Assembly (NCBI GenBank): GCA_009801015.1
Contig: VHZZ01016596.1
Location: 2,930 to 35,996 of the forward strand
DNA length: 33,067 bases
Direction of reading: 5' to 3'
Source: Silene noctiflora
Lineage: Eukaryota > Streptophyta > Magnoliopsida > Caryophyllales > Caryophyllaceae
The translations under genes were made by a program, and so were the position numbers. This document shows positions 11,801-23,800 of this stretch, one piece after another (position 1 is the first letter of the stretch; the number at the start of each line of letters is the position of its first letter). The notes beneath the pieces are model-generated. The model did not search any database, was not told the origin of the DNA, and saw only the letters and a list, made by a program, of their open reading frames with translations.

Positions 11801-14800
11801 TTACTGCTTTGCTTTCCCATTTCTCTAACGTCTTATTATGAATGTTGGACGAACATGCCTTTTTAAGTTATATAGAGAAAGGCTTGATCTTTAACCTTGG
11901 TCCCTTTCCCATCCCTTTGACTTTGAAATATCCCTTTATTTTGTTCAGTTCTTTTTTGGGCATTCATGTTTGATATGCTTTAATAACGCCACGACAAATA
12001 GCCATTTGCCTTGAGATGTGGGCACTTGCGACCTAGACTGTTCTTAGGCGATGGTGTTCTAGAGATGCCCGGAATCACAATAGTTGTCTTGTTAAGAGAG
12101 GATATCAAACACCAAGATGTCCATGTAAAAGAGGCAACAAGGGGGGACACAAGGATGCAAAAGCAGTTTATGGACGATTAAGTTCTCAAACTATCATAAA
12201 TGATCTTATCTTTTAAGAGAAGTAAAGTCAAGTGTCAGTGAGAGTGGTGGGTAATGCGCTTGACTCCCACCATACAATTTAAAAAGCGGAATCTGACCCT
12301 ATGATTCATAAAAGCAAAATCATCCTATCGAGTACTCCACAAAATATCCAAAGGAATCTTTCAAACATTGCTAATCCATTTTTTTATCCTTATCTAACAA
12401 GCCGACATTCCATCGTTTGTGTTTTGATGGTGAACCCAACTCTAGCCGAAAAGAGACCAGGGTACGTTCCACAATGACAAGATCTAGATTAAGAGATCAA
12501 AAGATGAGAATTCCACTTCCCCATCTCTTAGAGAGCAGTGGCTGTTCAAACTGTTCCTTCTCCTCTTTATCACGTCTTCTTTTGAAGTCACTTAATAGAT
12601 GGTCAAGCTCTTCTTTAAATTTTCTGCCAATTCATTCAATATGATTCCGGTTTGTAATGTGTAGGTTCGAATATGGACAAAGTTGATTAGAATCATTAAC
12701 GCAATTGCCAAGGGAATCCGTATCACAATTTTACTACGACATTGAACAACATAATATTCTCTCTCTTTGTAGGATATATTATCGTCCTTCGTTGGAGCTT
12801 TATTGGTTGATTAAGAATTCAAGCTCCCATGATCATGTCACTGTGTTTAAAGGGAATTTCTCTAGATGTTCTTTAAGGAAAAATTGATTCCCTCATTGCC
12901 ATTCTGTCTTTGAAAGAATTCTGTATGGCAATATATTTAGACCGGTGTGGGTTGAATTTAGTTGAATATTGGAAGGCTATGGATGTATTAGTAGCTTGGC
13001 GAAGGAGGATTATGAACGTTCTAAATTGATGTTGTGATTTAGCTTAATTCTCCTGAACCTCAAATGCCTTTGCTTCGCTTATTTTTTTCTTTCAGCTGTG
13101 CTGGTTGTAAACAAAGCACATAAATATGCATCTTTCCTGTGGCCTGAATTTAGTTATGTAGTAGTTAGATGTAGCCATGAAGGGACTGTGTTTAACCCGA
13201 AATTTATGGAAATTAATGTTAGCCTTTGGCCATGCAGCAAGTCCCAGAGGAGATTGATCGAGTACTTGTTGGTGTACAAGCTTATTTGAGCATCAGGAGA
13301 CATTTTGCGGGTGTTGGTTTCTCTATATATATTGACAATGACCGGACTGATAAAGTAGTAAATGAAAAGGTATAGTCTTTCCGGGTTTCAATTTTGAGTG
13401 TTGAGTATATATTAGTTAATCCCTGTAAAAAAATGGTCTGTCGCTGTGTTTTCTTTATATTACTTTTAGAGTTCCTGCTCCCCTCCGTCTGTTTCACAAT
13501 ATAAACATGCAGTTTGAGTTAAATAGTCTGAAATTTCACTACTCTAGTTCTGTTTCACTGTATACGCTCAAGCATGTGAGTTATATGTAATCGAATTCTG
13601 CTAGTCCTGTGTTCTTTTCATAGCAGGCTACCTTGGGCCCTATGGAGCCAATCGTTTTCGAAGAACTTGTATGTTACTTCTTTCGCGTGATTATGCTACC
13701 TTGTGTATCTGTTGCTGTTGAACGTTGATCCCTTTTGAGTGGTGTGCAATGTAATTTTTAACGAATGACAAGTCTCTATTGCTAGCCTTCAAAATGAGTG
13801 TCTCTACAATTAATTCAAGGAGGCATCACTGTTCCTTTGTCTAGAAAAAAATTATGCCTATTAAGTCTATATTGGAGAATGAAAAGTTTAAGTATTGTTT
13901 GCTTATGTGTTATAATAAAATAAGGCACAAAGGTTCACTAAACAGACCGCATTTCTTTTAGTACTGGTCATGAAATGCAATTGTAAAGCCTCGACAAAAT
14001 TTGCCTTTTGAGTTATCCTGTCAACAACCTGTGTTGTTGACAAAGAGGAGCGTACATTCGTCCATCTTTCCGCCCACCATTTGCGGGTTTTCGTGAGGCA
14101 TTTTGTTAATAATGTTATTGAAGTACGTGAGAATGAAAAATTGCTTACGTCTAAAAGAAACCTCTTTGTGTTTTCTAACACAAGGTAATGCTGTGTCCAT
14201 TGAATATCATCTTAACTGTCATAGGTGGGACTTTTTACGGGCATCTGTTAGTGTTGTTGTATCTTAGATAGAAAGATAACATGTAGAGGAGCAAAGGCCT
14301 GAGTGCCCCTACAAGATATTAGAAATTATTAATCTAAAAATTTTATATATATGTTCCATTCTTATATTTCGGATTTTCAGTCTATCTAGCTTTAAAATTG
14401 TTGTAGATCTTTAGCATATTTGATCATGGGCTGAATATTTGGCGTGCTGTATTTCCACTCTTGAAGACAGACAGTACTATAGAAAAGTACTTGAAAACTG
14501 AACCTGCCGAATTGCTTTGTAATGTAAACAATTATGTTCAATTATAGATGTTAACTTTACCTTTTTTTTATTCTCTGTTTGGTTTTCAGGACTTTTTGGA
14601 AGATTTGTGGTTCCGGATTCAAGATTTATCCAACAATGGGTGGAATCTTGATAGTGGTAATTTATTGTTTACCCGATTTCTCTTTGTCCAATAATTCTAT
14701 GGATTCTAGATGTTCCACTGTGATGAAAATGCATGTCCATGGACGATATTCCAACATCAGAGTCTTGGATGTGGCCTTCTATAGTTCGAAAAAGCTTACC

Positions 14801-17800
14801 TGACTCGACGAATTCAACTTCAATCGAACCCGACAAAATCCGAATATTGGGTGATCTGAAACAGACACAATTCGATCTGAGGTTAAACCAATAACTGATT
14901 ACGACCATGTTTTTCCTAACTCGAACATGGTCTGAATCAAGCTATAATGAACTGCTACCTGATACTGATTGAATTTGATGGATGACTCGATAACGAATTA
15001 ACTTAATTATGGTCCTAATAAGACATTCATCTCAATTTTTTTAACTTAAACTAAAATAAATGCTTCTAAGAATTGTTTTAACATGAAATTATTGGTCCAA
15101 ATTTTAACACAAGATGTAAAAAAAAATGTTGATAACTTGACCCGGTAATGGCCCGAATTTTGCCCGATTTGTGATCCCATGTGAACCATGCCCTGTTATT
15201 GACTTGACAAGACCTGAAGGCAGTATGACACGACCCCTTTTAACCCAATTCATAACTGACCTGAGTGCCATCTATAGTTGGACTACCACCATCCCATTTA
15301 TACTGTCTTCTTTTGACTTTGATGGTCAACATTCACCAATTGCCACCTCTAGTCGAACTAGTACTATCCCATTTGAACTGTCAGCTTTTGACTTTGATGG
15401 TTACCTTGACCATTTTCTCTCCAAATATATGTAAAGGTACAATGTCAAATTTTTCACCTTTAAAATCAACTGTTCTAATAGGGAGTGTTATTTTTCTTAA
15501 AAAATTGCAACTATAGCTTCATCCAGTTACACTAGGACTGAACATCTTTATTTTAAGAGTATCTTTTGCTAACTAGAATTTTTCATTTTTCCTGATAACT
15601 GATAGTTTTCCTTTTCCTTGTGAGCATAGTTTCCTGATAGATACCCTTTTTATAGTGTCATCCAGTCACACTAGGACTAAACACCTCTTTGTTTTTAGAC
15701 CGTTTTAAGTAAAAATTTTCATTTATTCCTGATAAGTTGCCTTTTCATTGTGAGCATAGTTTCTAGGCCCCACCTCTCTTTTGAAGCTCAGCTCGTAGCC
15801 GGAAAGTCTCATGACTTTGGTGCCATTGTTTGCCCTGAGCAGCCAAGCTTACCATCCACTTCCTCCAGCATCACCTTTGGGAAACAGAAACATGATGCTG
15901 ATTTGAAATATCCACAAAGGATTTGCCGTCTTAATATATTTCCGGCAAATAAACTCGAGGTATATTCATGCTCCCTATCCTTATCATACTAACATGATAT
16001 TAGAGGTAATTGGTATTCTCTTGTGCATCATAGCTCATGTCTTGGTGACTTTTTAATTATATTCATCTACTTATCAGAAGATAATGCCAGAGACTACTTA
16101 CTCCCTCCGATTCTGTAGAAATGCCCCATTTACTTTATGCACAAGGATTAAGGTTGTGAGTGTGGTGGTGGGTCTCACCAATAAAGTAGGAGGATTTTAT
16201 TAACAAAAACATGGTCTAAATGGAAATGGGGCAATTCTAATGAATATGCCGAAAATGGAATATGGGGCATTTCTAAAGAATCGGAGGGAGTACTTATTTT
16301 GTTATCTGCTCAGTTAGAGTAATAACTATTCAGTGATGTTTGCTTGCATTGTTAAGCATTGGATGCACAACTATATGATCAGTTATTGTTGTAGACTTGT
16401 AGTATTGCTCTTTTGGTGATGATGATCATCAATGGTCTTTTAAATGAAAGATCATTTTCTGGTCATCTGATCTCAATGCCATCAACTCTTCAAGTGAGTT
16501 TGACCGATTTTCATGTGATGTGGTTTCAGAAAAACAGTTATTTCCTCTATACTAGACTTATTTTGTCTAACTATCTCATATTGTCCCTTGTCACTGGAAA
16601 AACCTTGTCCTTTAATATACATCATATCCTTATATGCTCATTAATTTTCTTCTAGTTTTTTCTGAATTGAATTATCATATTCTACTCTGAATTCCCGATG
16701 AGCCAAACTGCTAAAGAGGTCTTACCTACCCAGGCTATGAATCGTGTGTTGAGTGGAGTTTATATTTTGCACATACCTGGGTTTAGACCTGCCAAACGGG
16801 TCGGGAAGGTGGGTCATACAGTTTGGGTCAGAATATAGGTCAGGTTAAACGGATTGGGTTATATGGGTCAGAGTTTGGGCGGTCGGGCCAGGTCAAAATA
16901 CAGGTCAGATCAGACAGGCCAGGATACAGGTCAGGTTATATTGGTTACAGGTCAGGTCAGGTCAGAATACATGCAAAAAATAGATTATGATGCCTTTTTT
17001 CATTTTTTAAAATCAACTTTTTTAAATATGTAATTATATTTAAAACTAATATTTTAATCATATTCATTAGTTACTGTACTTTATCAAACTATTTATAAAA
17101 AAATAAGGTATTTTAATAAGACACTTGTTATTAAATGATATGAAAGTTATATAATGTACGGGTGGAGTTCACCTGCCTTTCCTTTCCCATCTAAATACAA
17201 AAGACAAAAGGCATAGAACTCAGTATAATATTCATTGGTCATGCCGAAGTTTTTTATAGTGAAAGCTAACACTTGGAAAATATTTGATGGCTCCAATGTG
17301 GTTTCATTGATGGGTAACATCGCCCATGCTGGTGGGTCTGGCACTGATGGTGTATCATAGTGTTGTGGTGAATCTGGTGTTGGCTTTGGTGAGATTATAC
17401 TTTTAACTTTTAAGTAGATTGGGTTGTATTTTAATATTCACTCTCTTGACGCATTTCTTTTCATTTAATATTGGCCTTGTACAATGTTGTGGCGAAAAGA
17501 ATTGGAAGAACAAACTGGACAGATGGACAATTTCATTGTACTAGTTATCTCATATATAATTGTGTCACAATTGTGTTATATCGGACAATTTGATCTGCCC
17601 ATGTGGACCTTAATGTTTCGTGTTCCAGTTCATTAAGTTCCTTAAACATGAATTCGTGTGCTCTAATTGACACAATTTCTGTCCTTTCTTTGAATTAACA
17701 GGATTTGAGACCAATAGATCGGTTCATTATGGAAGAGTATCTTCTTGACATTTTGCTGTTCCTGAATGGCTGGTTAGTAAATCTTCTTTCTGCATTATGT

Positions 17801-20800
17801 CTCTGCATCCTGAACTTTTTATGCGGTTTAAAAATCACTGATAACCTACAAGATATGATTATTCAATTGAGTACCAGGGATCGTCCAACTACATTGAAAA
17901 ATCAAGTATCAAGGTGGAAACAAACTTGTACGCTTTATACTTTATATGGCTTATCTCTTATGTTGTTAAAATGCCTGGGAAAACCACTAGTGTGTAGAAG
18001 CAGATGGAGGCTGGGTGATAATCCAATGCTTCCCTCACAAGTATAACTTATATTATCTACTCCAATTCATTGAATTGTATGTATTTCCTTTCAGCATAAA
18101 TAGGAAAATCATAATATATGGGGTCTTGAGTACAAAGTTAATAAATTATCCCTTGGGTTGGGGAGAGAAGATGGTGGGGTATAATTGAAACATTTGCAAA
18201 TAAAATATACTATAAGAGGAAATGTATGCTATCATGGAATTGCATAAAGTGGAATATGTAGAAAGAGGAAAAAAGAACCTTTTTGAAACTGATAACGTTG
18301 AAAAGAAGCATCTTGTTTGGTTAAGAAACATGAAATTGGTTTGCTGTGTCTTGTCATGGTCCCAACTATTTTCAGTAAGTTGAATCGTTTATTGTCGTCA
18401 AATGTTAACTTCCGCCCATTTTTATTTTGGTTTTTGCAAAGTTAGTCGAAAAGAATGCGCTTCATACATGGTTGGTCTTCCTGTACCCTTTCGCTACGAG
18501 TACCTCATGGCAGAGACGATCTTCTCACAGGTATTACTCTGAACTTTTGTAAAGGGAAGAATACTCTGCGATTTTTGGACTCCTGTTTTAGGTTTTAAAA
18601 AGACTGCTATTGTGTGTTTAAAACTGTTGGTGATTATGATTTACTTCATATCATGACGATGTGCTTGACGTAAATTATACTATTAAATGGNGTGCACAGG
18701 TCATCCAATGTGGAAAAAGCATGAAATATTAGATTTACTTCTAATCAAATTAAATGAATTTCAACTGAGATTGTTAATTTCAAGTGTTTTAATGAGACTG
18801 CTATGGGATTTTTTTTTTCACTTGTCCCCTTATGCTAATTAGTTTTCTCACTTATTCCCCTCTTTTTGTGAAAGACTTTGAATGTCCATAACCGTTGGTT
18901 ACGAGCTCCGAAAACCGTAATTTTTTTCCCAAATTGATCGTTATCACAGAGATCTTCAATCTGAAAAAGAACACCGCTTTCTAAACTTGTGGCCCAGAAT
19001 TATGGCTGGTTAAAGTTTCTTCAACGAAAACACTTTGAGCGACCTTAACTCTCGGCTGCAAGTTCGGAAATCGATAATTTGTTTTCCAAATTTACCGTCT
19101 TTACAAGATTTTTAGTTTGAAAAAAGGAACTACAGTTTTCGGAACTCGTAGTCAAGAGTTATGAATGATCAAAGTTTTTTTTTTTTTTTTTGGCACAAGA
19201 GGGGTACAAGTGAGAAAACTTAATAGTATAGAGGTACAAGCGAGAAAATCCCTAATGAAATTGTGCGTCTTTTTTTGCATGTGGCTTGGTAGCTAGCGCA
19301 TTCTGTTGTCCATCAATTAAAGATTTTGAGCCTTGAATAGCGGATTAGGTTCGAACATGTATAATTTTGGACAAGGCTACGATTGTGACATAATTCCATC
19401 AAGGAATTAGTGATGGATGACAAGGGTCTTCAGATCACAAATAACAAATGTGACCACCTTAAAACATATGGAGGTTCGGATCTTCTTCCTCATATGTCTT
19501 TTGGAAGTCCCCCTTGACTTAGAGTCTTAGACAACCAAACAATCTCTTCTTCTTGTTTCTAGGACTGATAGACTCATGAATCTACCATTGATGCAAGGGT
19601 TTTGTACCGTACTGTACTGTATAAATTGAGTTAAACATTGTTGACAGCCAAACATTGTTGAGTTCTTGACTTCTTGTAGTCTTAACATTCTTCTTTTTCT
19701 TGCAGCTACTATTACTTCCACACTCTCGGTTCAAGCCCACATATTATACACTGGTTATCATGGATCTTTGTAAGGTAGAATCTATTAATTTAGAATTTAG
19801 AATTTGGATTATACAGTTTAGTTTCATTGTTCAGTTTTACGATGACTGTGAAGAAATGGTTTTACACAACAATTGCATTGATATATTTGTTATCTATTCT
19901 TATTTTGCTGAAAAAAAATGGAACATAGTAACATAAAATTTACTTTTTTGTTAGCAATATGAGCTGGTGGTGACAGCTATATTGTTATTGTGTTCGAGGC
20001 AACTGTTGTATCTTAATCTCTAACTTGTTTTGTGGCTTCAAATTCAAACACAAGGCTCTCCCGGGGGCGTTTCCAGCAGTTGTAGCAGGTGCTGTTCGTG
20101 CTCTGTTTGAGAAGATCACTGAATTGGATATGGAGTGCCGAACACGACTTGTTCTTTGGTTTTCACATCACCTGTAAGTTTTATTATTTGAAACGTTGGC
20201 CATGTGTAGCTGCTAGTAGCAACATGCTTGATGTTTTAGTTTGGGGATCCAGTCATACTTGGATCAAATATTTGCCAGCAATGGTTACTCTCATTGGTTC
20301 TTTCCAAGCATTTTTTGTTACATTTTATTGATATTGAACCTGGCAAACTAGCTTTTTGAAGAATATCGACCCTAAATACCTTTCTCAGTAAGTTTCTTGA
20401 TTTTTAATTTAGCGAGCATGGGCTGACTACTTATTAAGAGTTCCCTCATGACGAATTGATTGTTTTGGTTTTTATGGCTACCAAAATAATTTCAATTCTG
20501 AAAAGGCAACCTAGTCCATAAAGACTGGTAGTACAACTAGAAGAATAAGATGCAGGCTTGGAGGTGGAGTGTCTGTATTCTTAGTGCCTTACCCTTGCCA
20601 AATACAAGAAATCTATTCTATAAACTACAGAGGCTGTCGGTTTAGAAAAGTTCATATCTAAGTTCAGTTCAGAAACTTCGACACTGTCATTAAGTTAACT
20701 TACATTAGATATGTTATGTTAAACGTGTTAAGCAACTTGTTAAGTTAAATTAATTTACTTCAATATTATACTATATTGATGAGAACTACTTCTATTGATG

Positions 20801-23800
20801 AGAACTACTACTATTTTTATTCTTTTTCTTATTCTTAAAGTTGAGTTCATAAACTTTTATGTTAATTTATATAAGATATGTTACCACTACCACTACCACC
20901 ACTCGACTTGCCCACAAACAAGCCTTCATCAATTACCTTCTCATCTTCTGCTCTATCCAACACACAACACAAGTACACAACTATCTCCCAGATCATGACC
21001 ACTACTCCACTTGCCCACGAACACCCAACGTGAACCACGACCACCCTCTCTTTGACCTGGTGATCGGTCTGATTGGTTTGTTGACGACCTCTCATCCTCC
21101 TCTTCGATCTTTGTTCTCCTACGAACCATCAACAACTGTCGTACATTACACCCACGAACCACCACAAATGTTGATGTCCCTTCGATCTGTATCCTCCCCC
21201 TATCGTACCCACTCAGGTCTCGACCTCCACCATCTCCCATAGTCGTCCCCACTGTAGCACATATGAGCCTCATAGTTGGTCGCCGGCGCTGGCCGATATT
21301 GTTTGTACGTGGAGGGGGGTGGGGGGGATTGAAGGTTAGTTGTGTTTGATCGTGGGCTTTGGTTATTAGGGAATAAGGGCAATGTGAGAAGGTGGAAAAT
21401 TGAATATAATAGTAATATTCCTTGAACACCGTGCAAAACTCAAATATGTACAAATGAGTGGAATGGAGGGAGTAATAATTATTTTAAGTTAGTTCAGATC
21501 TTTTAAGTTCGCAAGTTCAGTTTAGAATAGTTTAGATCCTATATAAGTTCAGTTAAGATCCTTTAAGTGTAGTTCAGTTTAGATCCTATAAGTTCAGAAA
21601 AGTTCAGATTCTATGAGTTAAGAGCTTAAAAGTTGAGTTAAGAAAAGTTCATATTCTACAAGTTCAATATAGAAAAGTTCAGCAAATTAAAGTCCAAAAG
21701 AATAGGGACACTCTTTTCCAAAGATATTTTATATACCTTTTACTGTCGCTGTTTCTCAGATTTGGTGATGGTTTTCTATCTTCTCTAAACAAACTATCTG
21801 GCTATATGACTTGATGGTGCTGATTGGTTTCTTGTTTTCCTCCTCCCTCCCTCCCTTTCCTCTTCCTCCTCTATAGTTTCTTGAAACTTCTCTGCAGAGA
21901 CGTTTACTAGATCATACTATTTCTTAAACGAAGTATTGCTACAGACCATGTTTGAGCTAACGCGCTCTCATCTTTTTGCTATAACAACTTTTTTTATCCT
22001 TTTTCTAAAAGCACCCAGATGCATGACTTACCTTAGAAGCCTTGTTACTATTGTTGGTGGTTTACAGTCTCATGCTTCCCTGTCGTAATGGAGTTTCCTC
22101 TTTTTATTGCCTCGCATATACCTGAACAATGGAATTCAGTATGTTTAGTGATTCTTATCACGGGGCACTCACCATCGTTTTGGTTTCTCTTTCAGATCAA
22201 ATTTTCAATTCATATGGCCATGGGAAGAATGGGCTTATGTTTTGGACCTTCCACGGTGGTCTCCACAACGTGTATTTGTACAGGAGGTTTTGGAAAGAGA
22301 AGTTAGATTGTCGTACTGGGATAAAATTAAGCAGGTATAATGGCTGGTTAACTACATTTTTCACAGTCAAAACTTTCAATAACTCGAACACGATTTTCAA
22401 GATAGTTTTAGTTGCTTTCCCACTTTACTCTGTTGTGATGGATGAGAAATCATCAGTTTTGTGCCTTAAGTTGGTCCTTGTTTTCTTTCCTCTTTGTTGT
22501 ATTTTCACTGTGATGACAAAAACGACTTTGCTTCATTCTATATTGCCTCAAGTTAGAACAATGTGGTTGTGCAAAATTCTGTTCTTGTTATCCATATCAC
22601 TTCTTTTATCTGGTGGTGGGCATTGTGGGTGGAACCGTGGAAGACTTCAGTATGGAAGGCTGGAAGGTCTTCTTTTGTTGTCATTTGTGAATTGTTATAA
22701 GTAGTGTTTATTCTTGTGTCATTCTTCGTCCCCTCCCATCCACCTCTTTCTTTGTTCTTTTCTTTATCTAGTGAATGTTGGATTGGTATCAATTAAATGT
22801 TTGCAACTAGTTGAAGTTGTGCATATTCTTATGCTTTAATTTTCTTCAGAGTGTTGAAAATGCTCCTGGCTTAGAGGAGTTACTTCCCCCAAAAGGTAGC
22901 CCAAACTTCAGATACAAGGCAGATGATAGCATGGTTAAACCTGAACAGCTTGCATTGTCAGAAGAACTCAACAGTATGGTTAGAGGTAGACAAACAGCGC
23001 GAGAAATTATATCATGGATAGAAGAGAATGTGGTTCCTGTGCATGGGTCAGATGTTACCCTTGAAGTAGTTGTTCAAACTCTTCTTAATATTGGGTCAAA
23101 AAGCTTTACTCATTTAATGACTGTTTTGGAGAGATATGGTCAAGTCATTGCCAAGATTTGTCCTGATGAGGACAAACAAGTATTGCTAATTTGTGAAGTG
23201 AGTACATTCTGGAAAAATAACACACAAATGACAGCTATAGCCGTTGATCGTATGATGGGCTATCGCCTTATCTCTAACTTGGCAATTATAAGATGGGTCT
23301 TCTCTCCATCAAATATTGATCAATTTCATACATCAGATCGGCCCTGGGAGGTAGGCATTTTTTTTAAATATGCAGCTTGATGATTCACACTATTTTTTTG
23401 TTTTTTTGTTTTTTTGTGGAGCGTGTTTGTTTCCATTGTCATGATTTTTGTTGTTATACATTTTAGGTGACCAGTTGTACTTGTACTCAAATATGTGGTT
23501 TAAAACCTCGCTGGAATTGTTGAAAGTTTTATTTTCTTCGCATGAGTGCAAGTAGGTGGATTTACCGGTAAAAAATCAGCTTTCTTGATTTCGAGTGGCT
23601 ACCATATCTGTAAATTAAAGAGTAATTAGTCTGTATATATTTGACATGATGTCAGTTAATTTTGATATATTTTGTATTATTCCTTTGGCATCCTGGAGGT
23701 GAGGCTTAACAGTGATATGGTTTAATGATGGTATTTTGACATATCCGTTGTCATGCCCTAAAGATTGGCATTTTCCCTTTGGAGCATTATGTTATGGGAA

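Noticed and set aside
13903..14181. 92-codon minus-strand ORF in intron 8 with a W-rich stretch
   Set aside because: No family recognised and no supporting start context or conservation; could be a relic, but evidence is too thin to annotate.
20859..21242. 127-codon + ORF and overlapping 166-codon - ORF in intron 14
   Set aside because: They overlap each other in a low-complexity, ACC-rich block, with no motif or codon pattern to favour either; kept only as an unexplained island.
21841..21860. CTCCCTCCCTCCC tract as a Stowaway left terminus
   Set aside because: It is a simple CCT repeat with no inverted partner and no TA duplication.
22129..22704. 191-codon ORF on the + strand overlapping CBP80 exon 15
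   Set aside because: It is out of frame with the conserved LSNFQFIWPWEEW exon, runs into intron sequence and has no recognisable domain.
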